From Cheiracanthium punctorium (Eukaryota; Arthropoda; Arachnida; Araneae; Cheiracanthiidae): a stretch of DNA of 64,000 nucleotides. Each line of letters starts with the position of its first letter. Position 1 is the first letter of the stretch. The notes beneath the pieces were generated by a model. The model was not told the origin of the DNA, did no database searches, and saw nothing but the letters and a program-made list of their open reading frames with translations. Below are positions 1 through 10,555 of this stretch, one piece after another. The translations under genes and the position numbers were made by a program. Location: assembly GCA_038373885.1 (NCBI GenBank), contig JAWZYV010011900.1:330664-394663 (forward strand). Direction: 5' to 3'.

Positions 1-159
1 GCGAGATTTTCCCAATGGGGCCTGGAAGTTGTTTTTCCTGCATTAAAAACGCATAATAACCTAACATTTCTCTTCTATGACGTAATCAAAATTCACGCTT
101 TATGTAGAACCCTCGAGAAATTGACTTTTCTGGAAACCTCTTGTACCTCCTGCGTCGGC

Positions 160-198
160 TATTTATAGAAACGCGCGTCGCCCCGAGAGTTCAGTGCG
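160..198 (+). promoter_or_regulatory. LTR core promoter (TATA box plus initiator)
   Basis: TATTTATAGA at 160-169 is followed about 30 bp later by TCAGTGCG (191-198), the usual TATA-to-initiator spacing in Gypsy LTRs. The related LTR at 28 kb lacks a matching TATA box here, so only this copy looks promoter-competent. Confidence 0.5.
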
Positions 199-515
199 AG
201 TTGAACGCTCGATGTGTGAAGAGCTCTCAGTACGCTTGTGAATTGATAGTGCTATAGAAGCTGTGTTTTAGCTTGCTTTACGAAGCTGTTTTCAAAGTGC
301 TGTGTGTAAATTCTTCATCGCTGAGTCTTGAGAGACCGTTAGTGTTATTTCTCGTATATTTTCACTGAATTCTTGCCAGTGAAAGTGTTCTATTTTGTGT
401 GAGAAATACAGCATTTGTGAGAGCTTCAGATCCAAGCGGATTGTTAAAAGCACATTACTGCTAGATTGTGCTTGTGAATTGTGTACAGCTGATTGTTCTA
501 CGAAGATCTAGAAGC

Positions 516-521
516 AATAAA
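516..521 (+). terminator. LTR polyadenylation signal AATAAA
   Basis: AATAAA lies about 100 bp before the LTR end and is conserved in the second LTR copy at 28896-28901. It is the likely 3'-end processing signal of the retrotransposon transcript. Confidence 0.5.
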
Positions 522-622
522 GTTTGTGTTCCATCCTGACAAGTGACTTTTTACTTGAACTTTTTACACCAACAGGACTTTAGAACGACGAACCCCAGGA
601 GTAGCAGAGTAATTCCTCAACA

Positions 623-904
623 ATATGCAAAAGTATTCGGTCTATGGATTGGGAAAGCAGTGTGAAATTGTAATAAAAAATAATTTATTTCTCAGAGACA
701 ATCCCACGGGACTATCCCACAAACACTTTTGCGGGATCCCGAGAGATTGGGATTGCGTTTCCTATTAACACTACAGCTTAACGCAAAGTTAACACGTCCA
801 CTCCCACTAGGGTTGCCCGAATTTGATTGTAAAAAAAAAAGAAACAGAAGGTTTTTTTGAAGTATTAAACAGAAATCAAAAGATACGGAATGGTTATAAG
901 CGTT
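623..904. other. Unassigned sequence
   Basis: No gene or clear repeat ends seen. The stretch contains runs of A and a GGGA-rich segment near 690-745. Confidence 0.4.
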
Positions 905-1145
905 TGAGTATTTTGTGTTATGACAAGCCTACACGGAGGAAATCTGCCTACCGGGGGTGGAGGGTGCCTCGGCTGGAGGACTTTTTAAGGGATTCTAACT
1001 CGTACTCACGTTATAACAGGAGAAAACCACCCAAAACTCCGGACCGTTCGATAGACACCCGCGAAGCAGGCCCGAACGAGAGACCTTCACACTTCAGACA
1101 TCCACCCTGTTCAGCGTCTCATCCACTAGGCCATGGTGTGGTCCC
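905..1145 (-). mobile_element. tRNA-derived SINE, family S1
   Basis: Read on the minus strand it starts with a tRNA-like head (CATGGCCTAGTGGATGAGAC, matching an RNA polymerase III box A). A box-B-like GTTCGGGCC follows, then a body shared with 2881-3062 and 3757-3955. It ends with the shared tail ...GGCTTGTCATAACACAAAA. The 114-codon open frame over it is chance. Confidence 0.65.
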
Positions 1146-1186
1146 AGTTAGATATATAAGATATTAGATATTACCAGTTAGATATT

Positions 1187-1597
1187 ACCAAGCATTTAAA
1201 TAAATTTTAATCGATGAATCATTCAAACATATATTCCAAATTGAAGCTTATTCGAATGCACCGTTTAAACGCTAGCGCACTTTCAAGAATTTCTCCCCGT
1301 GTGCCATAATGTAAAAGAAATCTTTGTCGTAGCTCTGTAGAAAAACTATAAGTCCTATACACATCAAAATCAATACCGGTCTTACGACGGTGGTTTATAA
1401 CATATATACTCAATTTGAGGTCAATCGAATGGACCGTTTAAACGCTAGCGCACTTTCAAGAATTTCCTCCCATAGACCATCATGTAAAAGAAATCTTTGT
1501 TGCAGTCCTGTAGAAAAACTATAAGTTTTATACACATCAAAATCAATACCGGTCTCACGACGGTGGTTTACAACATATATACCCAATTTGAGTTCAG
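1187..1597 (-). mobile_element. Tandem-unit element, inverted partial copy
   Basis: This is about 2.3 units of a ~172-bp repeat, reverse-complementary to 1955-2354. The unit contains TTTAAACGCTAGCGCACTTTC and ACCGGTATTGATTTTGATG. The copy stops abruptly at ~1597 in unrelated DNA. It belongs to the same family as 1733-2415 and the 53-59 kb copies. Confidence 0.75.
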
Positions 1598-1732
1598 TCC
1601 GCCACCGAAAGCCCGAACCGTGCTCGGGCTCTGTAATTCACGATTGTGTTCGGCTTTTGAGAAATGCTTCCTTCATTGAACACACTCCTTCTAAACAGAT
1701 AAAAAAAAAAAAATACTCACTGGAGAGTTAAA

Positions 1733-2415
1733 CTAATTTTTACTTTCTGAACATGTACCATGTAAGGAAAGTATTGTAATCATGAAAAAATTCGACTTCG
1801 AGATTTTGGTGTATTCACACGCTTTGATGTCTTCTGAATTCATTTATGCTATTTTTACGAGATCTATGTATGTGTGTGTGTGTGCATGTGTGTATGTGTG
1901 TTTGTGTTTATCTAAGTGAACACGATAGGTCCTAAACGGTACATTGGATTGAGCTCAAATTGGGTATATATGTTATAAACCACCGTCGTGAGACCGGTAT
2001 TGATTTGGGTGTGTATACTTATAGTTTTTCTACAGGACTGCAACAAAGATTTCTTTTGCATAATGGTCTATGGGAGGAAATTCTTGAAAGTGCGCTAGCG
2101 TTTAAACGGTCCATTCGATTGACCTCAAATTGAGTATATATGTTATAAACCACCGTCGTAAGACCGGTATTGATTTTGATGTGTATAGGACTTATAGTTT
2201 TTCTACAGAGCTACGACAAAGATTTCTTTTACATTATGGCACACGGGGAGAAATTCTTGAAAGTGCGCTAGCGTTTAAACGGCGCATTCGAATAAGCTTC
2301 AATTTGGAATATATGTTTGAATGATTCATCGATTAAAATTTATTTAAATGCTTGGTAATAATCTTAATCGTAATGTGTTCGGAAAATCAAGTGGAGTCAC
2401 TCCAGATTTTTATTA
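1733..2415 (+). mobile_element. Complete short copy of the (GT)n/172-bp-unit element
   Basis: It starts near TTTTTACTTTCTGAACATG, then a TGTG-rich microsatellite (1865-1910), then just over two ~172-bp units. It ends with TTCGGAAAATCAAGTGGAGTC and a short hairpin-like GGAGTCACTCC. Copies at 53.4, 54.7 and 56.4-59.5 kb share these ends, where ACTTTCCGAACA near one end is the inverse of TGTTCGGAAAGT near the other. The layout (subterminal inverted repeats, microsatellite, tandem units, 3' hairpin) resembles DINE-1/Helentron-associated elements; that class is inferred. Confidence 0.6.
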
Positions 2416-2468
2416 TTTGATAAACCTGAATATAAAGAATTTAGAAAGTGCACTTAACTTTCACTTAA

Positions 2469-2829
2469 CCCTTTGAGGCGCAACCCTTTCCCAATGCTGA
2501 AAAAAGGTCACGCGATGAACGTTTCGATCGTCCGCCATCTTGCTGGTAGTTAAGTCGAGCGATGGCAACGGCTGCCCTTTTTTCAGCATTGGGCAATCTA
2601 TCCAGCTGTTCTCGCATTCTTCTCTTTTTCAGCAGATGTCAGTATGCTGTTAAAAATAATCGTGACCATTTTTTTACGGGGAAATGACGTGCTAAAAAGT
2701 AAAGGATTCTCATGGAGCTATGTCACTCGCCACTATTTTTATAGAAATGAAATCTATTCTTCGTGACTGGCAACAGTCAAAATGTCAGAGTTTGGTGTTC
2801 CCAGAGCGGGAACACTGCGCCTTAAAGGG
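2469..2829. mobile_element. TTAA (piggyBac-type) MITE, family T1, short copy
   Basis: It is flanked by TTAA at 2465-2468 and 2830-2833. The inverted ends are CCCTTTGAGGCGCA and, on the reverse strand, CCCTTTAAGGCGCAG. Next to the right end is a stem with arms GTGTTCCC and GGGAACAC. The 361-bp copy lacks most of the internal foldback seen at 46799-47287. TTAA duplication with CCCTTT ends is typical of piggyBac-group MITEs. Confidence 0.85.
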
Positions 2830-2880
2830 TTAACCTAGTTCTTAGATAAATGCAAAAAAAAGTATTATTAACAAATAGAC

Positions 2881-3062
2881 GACTTAAGTGTGAAGGTCCC
2901 GCGTTCGGGCCTACCGCGCAGCTGGCGATCTAACGGTCTGGGGTTTTGCTCGATTTTCTCCAGATGTAACGTGAAAATGCTGAGAACCCCTTAAAAAGTC
3001 CTCCGACTGAGGCACTTCCCTAACCTATAGGCGGGTGCCCCTCGTGTAGGCTTGTCATAACA
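2881..3062 (+). mobile_element. SINE family S1, head-truncated
   Basis: Starts inside the head (GGTCCCGCGTTCGGGCC, a box-B-like motif) and runs through the shared body to the shared tail GTCATAACACAAAA. Confidence 0.6.
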
Positions 3063-3756
3063 CAAAAACAAGGAAAACAAGACTAACAAATATGATATCG
3101 TTGCACAATTTTTATTCATATATTTATTTATTTTTGTGCGTGATGTAATTGTTGCCATAACAACTACTTTCACGTTAATCCTAAACCTGCTATGATTCTG
3201 ATATAGCTATAGAATTTAAATGCAAATAGGGAAAAGAGTGGATATTCTGACATTTGCATCTTGCACAGTTCAATTAAAAATGAAATACAACAAATCGAAT
3301 AAAGGTTTGTATAGTTATATTCCCCCCCCTTTCTCTTCAAATAAATAAAAAACTTCGATTGGGTTCTATATTTATAACAAATGCACAGCAACGATGTTTT
3401 TGAGACAGTCAATAATTGCATGATAGAACTTACAAACATTTTAAGGGCAGAATTTAAAAATAAGAGACGGGGGGAATATGTATTATAGATCGTTCAGTTC
3501 TTTCGGAAGTGACGTAAAAAAAAAATGAGAGAAAGAATCGAAACACGATTAAGCACTTGTTTCCACAATAGTGCTTTAAAAAAGTTTTTGCGTGATGTTG
3601 CAAAACTGATGTAAATTCGTTTTATAACGTCTCCTCCGACAAATAAAAACGCAGTACTAAAAATGGAAAAATATTGATTTCAGCTCATTGATTAGGGAAC
3701 GCTACCCATTTCAATATGCTTTTGCATTACTTCGATATCACTTGGATGCATACCTT
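3063..3756. other. Unassigned AT-rich DNA
   Basis: No coding or repeat structure recognised. The short open frames here lack any known motif. Confidence 0.4.
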
Positions 3757-3955
3757 GGCCTCGCCATGGCCGAGTGGATGAGACATTGGACTTGGCAGAA
3801 GGCTGAAAGGCCCGCCTGTTTTTGCCAACCGCGCGCCTGTCGAATCTGAAACGGTCGGGAGATTTGGTAGGTTTTTTTTTCCGAATGTAACGTAAATACG
3901 CGTTAGTACATTTAAAAAATCGTCCGACCAAGGCAACCCCCTAATTTGCCAAGGG
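3757..3955 (+). mobile_element. SINE family S1
   Basis: The head CGCCATGGCCGAGTGGATG contains a canonical box A (TGGCCGAGTGG), followed by TTGGACT as in class II tRNAs. The body matches the other S1 copies (AATGTAACGTAAATACG). Confidence 0.65.
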
Positions 3956-4078
3956 TTGCCAACTCTACCGGAGGAAAAGTGGCTAGAAATGGCTAAAAAA
4001 ATGATACCGAGCTGGAAGAAAAGTAAATGACTCATAACTGAGTCCAATAAGAACATGGCGATATATTATAGGAGTGGA

Positions 4079-4279
4079 CATGGGCGTTGGCAGAATATTT
4101 CCCAGGGGGGGGGCAAAGACTACTCCAGGGGGGGGCAAGACTACTCAAGGTGGGGAAAAGACTACTTCAACGTATGGTTACCATGTTGGAAAGAGGAAAA
4201 TAGCAAGGGAAAACACTGCATACAAAAATCCAGGGGAGGCATTCCCCCCCCCCCTTGCCCTATGCTGACGGCGCCCATG
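4079..4279. mobile_element. hAT-type MITE with G-rich interior
   Basis: An exact 8-bp target duplication GGAGTGGA flanks it (4071-4078 and 4280-4287). Ends are CATGGGCGTTGG and the inverse CGGCGCCCATG. The interior has repeats of G8-9 followed by CAAAGACTAC. A related piece interrupts a SINE at ~33884-33957. Confidence 0.8.
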
Positions 4280-4299
4280 GGAGTGGACACTCTCCATAG

Positions 4300-4475
4300 T
4301 AGGGATGGACGCGAGATGAAAAATCGGCTGTCTCGTCTCGCAAAATCGCTGAAAAACTTTGTCTCGTCTCGCAAAAATCCCTATATTACAATGTAAAAGA
4401 TGCCTGTCTCGTCTCGCAAAATACCTGCAAATCTCTGTCTCGTCTCGCAAATTTCTGTCTCGCAGTCCATCCCTA
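4300..4475. mobile_element. hAT-type MITE (TAGGGATGGAC ends)
   Basis: An exact 8-bp duplication CTCCATAG lies at 4292-4299 and 4476-4483. Ends are TAGGGATGGACGCGAGA and the inverse of TAGGGATGGACTGCGAGA. Inside are four imperfect repeats built on GTCTCGTCTCGCAAA. A second copy is at 6745-6912. Confidence 0.85.
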
Positions 4476-4483
4476 CTCCATAG

Positions 4484-5414
4484 CTGCTTTTTGGGATTTT
4501 TGGTACCCAAACTAAGTTTCAATTATGTAAACATTGGTAATCTAGTAACGTGCAGCGATCCTAGCGGTAAAAGAATAAAGCATTTCCAGCGCTGACTGAT
4601 TTACATGTTTTTAATTTTCGAACCTAGCGTATGAACGAGATTATGAACCCGGGCACAAAATTTTAATTATTTTTTTCACTTTTGCTTACGTAGTTGCCTT
4701 GATAACAAATTAATAAAAAGAGGGGGGAGGTCCTTTCTTAAGATTATTAAAATATTGAGTTTATATTTGTTAACGAGTGCGTTTATCGTGGCTGACGGAA
4801 AAGAAGTTTTCGTCCCAAACGGTATGTATTTACATTAGAAAATGGCTTTGATTTCATTACTGTGTTCTTTATAAACATGAATTAAATATTTTAATAGGAG
4901 ATTTTTAGCAGCAATTTAAAGCTGTGTTAATATTTGCCGCAGCATGATATAAATGTAAATACTGCACGTTTGAGTGTGATTGTCACAATATAAATAAACT
5001 CTTTTTAAATATTGCATTCACACATACTACATTCTTCTAAATTTACTGTATTTCTTAAAAATACAGCTTTTGGGCAAAACAAATAACACGGCATTACGTA
5101 ATGTTACTTCGCTTCGAAAGAATCACCATATTAATTAAAAATAGTATTCTAAGAGAACTATGTAATTAAAACACATCTGAAGCCAGAAATTATTATATCC
5201 GACGTTCATAAATCTATACATTTAATTTTTTAAAGTTCTGCTAATTCAACGATCTCCATTTACTCCACTGCCTTGATGGATATAGAAACAACCTCACATG
5301 CGTAGTTACCGAGTGTGTGTTGCGTTATCTGTATGCGACGACGGCATTATCTCGCTTTCTAAGACAAGTGTCTCCTCCTATGAATTTAACTTCATGAATA
5401 AGAATAAAAATTTT
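4484..5414. other. Unassigned AT-rich DNA
   Basis: No genes, RNA genes or repeat boundaries recognised. Confidence 0.4.
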
Positions 5415-5422
5415 GTTTTTGC

Positions 5423-6467
5423 CAGTGGCGGCTCGTGGGATACAGCAAGTACAGCCGGGCTGCACTTGAAATCATCAGCACATACTTTAAAATAATTTAT
5501 TCTACTAATTTTCCTAAATTCAGATTAGAATTATGGAATTCCTATGGTAAATTAAAAAAATCTCCAAAAAAAAACCAAACAAAAAAAGCGTGTTGTGACC
5601 GGATCGCTCATTCAGAAAAAAAGCACTTTAATCTTCGCGCAATTCAATTGGGAAAATCTTAGGTTCAGCCCAGAGCGCTGATAAGAAAATTGGCAGCACC
5701 GTTGCCATGACAACTGTTACGTAAGCAGTTCCTCCGGCATAGGCTATAATGGGGGTACGCAGCTAAGACTCAGCTCATTCAAGATTTTGAAAGGTCGGCA
5801 GCACTTGTGAATTCGACTCACTGATTGGCTCGAGAAGTGAGGGAGGGAGTAAGGAGAATATTTGTTCGGCAAACTCTCGACTTTATATTGCTGAATTTAT
5901 CAAGAAGGTAAGCCTGAATAGACGCTTATGAATGGACAATGACCCATCAAAGCAGGATTGTTTTTAAGTAAGCAAGAACTGGCATTGAGAGGACATGGCG
6001 AGCGAAAAAAATTCTTTAAACATAGGAAATTTTAAAGAGCTTTTAAAATTATGGATATCTGAATTAAAACAACGCCTTTTTATGAGGGCATCACTGACCG
6101 ATTCGCAAGTTTAAAAGAAAGGAGGATTGATTTGACTTATAAAAAATAAGTACGTTTTCTTTTTTTTTTTTCTTTTCTTCTCAAGTTATCGTTACAAAAG
6201 AAAATTCTAAGGAAACTTCGAATCAGACACGGATGAATCCAATTTTGAGGATAAGAGCGGCTGGTTGAAATTTATGTCCATTTTATGGAAGTAAAATAGG
6301 ATCTCTTACCTTTTTTATGTAATTTCTTTTTTTTCCTCGGTGAGGGCTTAATCCGCCAGCTTTCGAATTCAATAACAAAGATTTTCCATTCCTGTCCGGA
6401 GGAGGGGGGGGGGGGAGGCTCATATGCTTCCGGCTGCACTAACAGTTTTGACCACGGGCCGCCACTG
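5423..6467. mobile_element. Non-autonomous hAT-type element
   Basis: Inverted ends CAGTGGCGGCTCGTGG and CCACGGGCCGCCACTG are flanked by near-identical 8-mers GTTTTTGC (5415-5422) and GATTTTGC (6468-6475). It is 1,045 bp long with no transposase motif in any frame, so it is an internally deleted or MITE-like copy. A G13 run lies near the right end. Confidence 0.75.
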
Positions 6468-6744
6468 GATTTTGCCTCGTTTTTGTGGAATGCCTATCCC
6501 AAAAGTAATGAATTGTGCAGTCAATTGAAACAGCCCTATTGTGTAGTCGACATGCAGGCAGTTGTCTGCGAAATTTTCTTTCCCTGCTCCATATCGTCTA
6601 CGTTTTTAAAAAGACCACAATGTGGAAATTTTATACCCTCAAGTTTGCGCAGGAGCATTATAAAATAAATTCAAATATATAAATTAATAATGCAAATAGA
6701 AAAATACAGATGCCAGCTAACAGAACGGACAGATGACCAAACGA

Positions 6745-6912
6745 TAGGGATGGACGCGAGACGAAAAATAGGCGTCTCGCAAAACAGCCTAAAAGCTTCG
6801 CCTCGCCTCTCAAAATCCCTATATCGTAATGTTAAAAATGCGTGTCTTGTCTCGCAAAGAAGCTGTAAATCTCTGTCTCGTCTCGCAAAATATCGCCTCG
6901 CGTCTATCCCTA
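6745..6912. mobile_element. hAT-type MITE, second TAGGGATGGAC copy
   Basis: Same ends and internal GTCTCGTCTCGCAAA units as 4300-4475, but diverged. Flanking 8-mers no longer match, so the duplication has decayed or the copy was altered. Confidence 0.75.
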
Positions 6913-7072
6913 ATCAACAACGGTTGTAAAGGGAAAAAAAATGGCCAGAAATTGCTTAAAGCAAAAAGAATATGACTAAAAAGGGTGAGAAATTGCTTAA
7001 AACACAAAGAATGTGGCTTATACATAGCTACTTGTAGCTGTTTCGAAACTGTGTGGCTAGTTAGGTTCTTAA

Positions 7073-7657
7073 CCCTTTAACGCGTAGTGTTCCCGCTCTG
7101 GGAACTCCAAACTCTGACGTTTTGACTCTTGCCAGTCACGCGAAGAATAGATTTGATTTCTATAAAAATAGTGGCGGGTGACATAGCTCCACGAGAATCC
7201 TATACTTTTTAGCACGTCATTTCCCGTCAAAAAAATTGGCCACGATTCTTTTTAACAGCACTGACATCTGCTGAAAAATGGAAGAATGCGAGAACATCCG
7301 GATGGATGGCCCAATGCTGAAAAAAAGGGCAGCCGTTGCCATCGCTCGACTTAACTACCAGCAAGATGGCGGACGATCGAAACGTTCATCGCGAGCCACA
7401 GATCTAGAGACCCCTTTTTTTACGACAGCTGGCTGTGCAACAGCTGGACAGATTGCCCAATGCTGAAAAAAGGACAGCCGTTGCCATCGCTCGACTTAAC
7501 TACCAGCACGATGGCGGACGATCGAAACGTTCATCGCGTGCCCACAGATCTAGAGACCCCTTTTTTTGACGACGCAGCTGGCTGTGCCCGCCATCTTGCT
7601 GGTATTTAAGTCGAGCGATGGCAACGGCTGCCTTTTTTTTTCAGCATTGGGAAAGGG
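7073..7657. mobile_element. TTAA MITE family T1, long copy
   Basis: TTAA flanks at 7069-7072 and 7658-7661. It begins CCCTTTAACGCGTAGTG, then the stem-loop (GTGTTCCC arm). The interior segment beginning AATGCTGAAAAAA and GGCAGCCGTTGCC occurs repeatedly and in both orientations. The right TTAA is also the left TTAA of the next element. Confidence 0.85.
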
Positions 7658-7661
7658 TTAA

Positions 7662-7930
7662 CCCATTTATGCCTAGCGTCCCTTTTTGGGACGGCATTTT
7701 CGCTATCAGTCGAAAACGTTATTTATTTTTCCTAGCCTTTATCGCGAGTATTGGACTTCAATTCACAAAATATTTTAATATGGCCAAGTAGGATGTTGAC
7801 ATTTCAATTTTTATGCATAATGATTTAAATGAATCATCCCTGTTCAAAAGTTGACATCCGAAATTTATCAATTACTGCTGGTGCTAGCAAAAATCGAAGA
7901 AAGTCGCAAAAATATCCAGGCACGAATGGG
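7662..7930. mobile_element. TTAA MITE family T2
   Basis: TTAA at 7658-7661 and 7931-7934. Ends are CCCATTTATGCC and the inverse of CCCATTCGTGCC. Just inside the left end is a stem GTCCC / GGGAC with a T-rich loop. A sister copy is at 31113-31387. Confidence 0.85.
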
Positions 7931-8010
7931 TTAAGGTGGCCAGATATAGTGGCTAAGTGGATAAGTTGGCAACCCCAAAGCGGCTAAGTTGGCATCCCTG
8001 CCTCTCTCAC

Positions 8011-8266
8011 CTCGGTGATGACGATAGGTTCCCCCGTCGCCTCGTCTATGACGTCGCCGTAGAGCTTGCCGTTGATGGAGCACTTGTTGAAGGTCATGAT
8101 GTTCTGCGTGAGGGTGCCCGTCTTGTCGGAGAAGACGTACTCGATCTGTCCCAGCTCCTCGTTGAGGGTGGTGGTCCGAGCCTTGGCCGGCGTGTCGTTG
8201 TGCGCGTAGTACATCTTCCGGTCCCAGTTGATCAGCAGGCTGTGGAAGAAGCGAATCACTTCCACG
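8011..8266 (-). CDS. ATP8B: ATP8B-type P4-ATPase, exon with DKTGT phosphorylation site
   Basis: Codons 323-407 of the visible coding sequence. It opens (after AG from the previous exon) with VSVEVIR at the end of helix M4, then [28 protein letters not shown] and the P-type ATPase signature DKTGTLTQ. The phosphorylated Asp begins at 8127 (codon 8125-8127; the DKTGT codons fill 8113-8127). The exon ends ...IVITE before GTGAGA; the acceptor is ttttttgcag. This family flips phospholipids from the outer to the inner leaflet, normally with a CDC50 partner. The exon is GC-rich compared with its AT-rich surroundings. No following exon is visible in the 8 kb to the left, so the gene continues beyond the window. 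Confidence 0.95.
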
Positions 8267-8329
8267 CTGCAAAAAAAGAGAGAAACACGAGCGGATTCAG
8301 TGGAAAATATAATTGTTGTTGTTCTCGTG

Positions 8330-8737
8330 TAGGGGCGCACTGGGGGGGGGGTGGTGTCCAGCTTTTAGGGATGTTCCAGATTGTCAAAAATCAGTAGTGA
8401 TGAAAGAGCTCGTTTTCATTAGATGGAATTCATCAAAACTCGTCCCATCCAGTTCCCTAAGAGATACACTACACGGTACAATAGGAAGGAAAGTAATAGT
8501 TGTTCAGTTTTGATGACAAGATGGTGTTTTATGTTCGCTTTCAGTTCGTTTTTGAAAGTTGAGGAAAACGAGAAAAAAATTTATTTTTTTATTTATTAGA
8601 ACTGAAACTATTGCTACCTTTTTTTTGGAATTGCTTTATTTACTATAGATATATGATAATAATCAATCGGGAAAAAATATCAAAGCCGATGTGGGATTCC
8701 GGACCCCCTGGACCCCCCCCCCTTGTGTGCGCCACTG
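8330..8737. mobile_element. hAT-type MITE
   Basis: Exact 8-bp duplication TTCTCGTG (8322-8329, 8738-8745). Ends are TAGGGGCGCACTGG and the inverse of CAGTGGCGCACACAAGG, with G-runs inside both ends. It sits 63 bp upstream of the 8.1-kb exon. Confidence 0.85.
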
Positions 8738-8809
8738 TTCTCGTGTCCAAATGGATAGACGATGGCACTATCCATGGAAATAGGTGTCATTGCCCCTGAA
8801 GGGGTTGGA

Positions 8810-9068
8810 CTTCTGCCTATTGGTCCCTAATTTCGAACCAACTCCAGATCAGGGGACCAACCGCCATCTGAAATCGGCATCCCCAATGATATCGTTTAAC
8901 AACTTGGAGGACATTGGAGCCACGACGGATTTTACGTGTACCGACTCCCATGAGCGTACACGGTCAAACAGCAGTTCAGCCGAGAGAGGAGTTCGCCCTC
9001 CTAAGAACTGGCCGAGCCGGATACTGCTTCAATTTCCGTGTTCTTACGCGAACGGAGTCTAGTGACTA
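8810..9068 (-). mobile_element. SINE family S2, partial
   Basis: Shares the S2 body with copies at 33.8, 34.6, 36.3, 45.0 and 50.4 kb (ACTGGCCGAGCCGG, GGAGCCACGACGGATTTTA). The right end (minus-strand 5' side) retains CGAACGGAGTCTAGTGAC. Confidence 0.6.
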
Positions 9069-10351
9069 TACTACTAAGGGGCAAACCTAACCTGATTGTG
9101 GAGTGGAAGCCTAGAGGGGCATTTCACTCCTCTCCGCGTGTAACGCTCCGACACTCGTTTCTCTTTCCAATTATCTGGTTGTCAACATCACAAAGCAACC
9201 CAATCACCAGGCAAATCCGCACTACTCAATTCCCGCCAGCACAAAAGAGGTGACGCCATTGGTCAAGCGTCTGGGAAGGCGTTACATCTGATTTCTGACT
9301 TAATTTCTTAATCCTCCTAACTACTGCATTCAAGTAACACAAATATGCAATTATTTTATAGTAAACACTTACTTTATTTTAGAACTTAATAGATGAAAAA
9401 TGTATTAGTTCTGTCATAACCTGGGCAAACGGAAAGAACTATTTGAGAGCGGCGGACTCACACGGTCTATAGCTTTACCTCCACTATCAGGTTAGCTTTG
9501 CCCCGAGTATAGAAAATATAGTGACGGGCATGAATGAAAGAAACTATTCTCATTAATCGTTCATTAAGTGCATTCAACCTATTCGATTTTGAAAAATGCA
9601 TTCGAACGCTCAGCACATGGTATTCGAAATCTCGAGCAGTATTCGAATGGAAATCGCGAAAACTATTCGAATAGTGATATCGCAAATGCTATTCGAATAC
9701 TAAAACTCGCGAATATTCACTAATTCGGTTGATAGATTATTGATTCTATTCGAATAGTCGTAGTTGGCTATAGAAATCATTCGAATGACAACTTAGTTCA
9801 AGATCAAATCGCACACCACTCCTCATTAGCAGTGCATCAACATGTCATCTGAGGTATGGGATACAGAGGTGATTTGTATTTGCAATGTTTTTTTTCTTTT
9901 TCACAGTAAAAAGAAAATATTTTGCTAAATCGACAAATTTTTGTTCAATTTAAAAATATTTATTTAGCGCTATTTATGCAAAATAATTTCGTTTGATAAG
10001 ATTCAGGCTCAGGTTCAAGGAAAGCATATCGTTGAACTAACAAAATTTTGCGTAGAATTAACAGGCTAACAACGAAAAGTTTTCGAAAAATGCTTTCGTC
10101 ACCAAGCAAGGACTTGCGGTACTTTAAGTCAGTCATAAACCAAAATCCGGAAGACAAAAAGTTCGCAGAAAGATGTTTTGCAGAAGAAGATCTTTTCATC
10201 CGCTTCTTTATAGCGAAGGGAAGGTAATAGGTTAAAGCAAATAAGACACTGTATAGTATTTTTTCCATAAACAATGCCCATCAATTTCTTTAATAGCACA
10301 GTGACCTAAACGTGACATCACCTTAACGGTTGAATGTCCTTCAGCGCCAAC
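9069..10351. other. Intronic DNA with a TTCGAAT-rich repeat
   Basis: 9460-9790 holds a dispersed repeat rich in TTCGAAT. Its segment CATGAATGAAAG...CATTCGAACGCTCAGCAC recurs at 60150-60245. The remainder (9800-10351) has no recognised feature. Confidence 0.5.
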
Positions 10352-10555
10352 GCCACAACCAGGCCCGGACTGGCCAGGTCGGCTATCGCCGAGGGCCCCT
10401 GGCTCAAGGGGGCCCCTGAGATGCCCCCAAAATGGATAGACTGCTTTATAATTAGAGTAATTTGATATATACAGGATGACTGCTAATTCATGGTACAAAC
10501 TTTGAGGGCTGGTGCAGCACATTGTAACAATCACATTTTGTATAGGAATGTGTGG

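Larger units (their letters stand above)
1..622 (+). mobile_element. Gypsy-like LTR, 5' part cut by window edge
   Basis: It aligns along its length with the last ~626 bp of the complete LTR at 28102-29002. It ends ...CTCAACA followed by ATAT, as that copy does. LTR core signals are visible: a TATA-like box at 160-168, an initiator-like TCAGTGCG at 191 about 30 bp downstream, and AATAAA at 516-521. The body of the element, if present, would lie left of the window; no primer-binding site follows position 622, so this is a 3' LTR or a solo LTR. The ATAT target is known for 297/17.6-type Gypsy elements; the family assignment is inferred. Confidence 0.75.

Noticed and set aside
823..1167. 114-codon plus-strand frame
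   Set aside because: It lies over an S1 SINE read backwards; no protein motif.
7957..8397. 146-codon plus-strand frame over the 8.1-kb exon
   Set aside because: It is the antisense shadow of the GC-rich ATP8B exon, which carries the DKTGT motif on the other strand.
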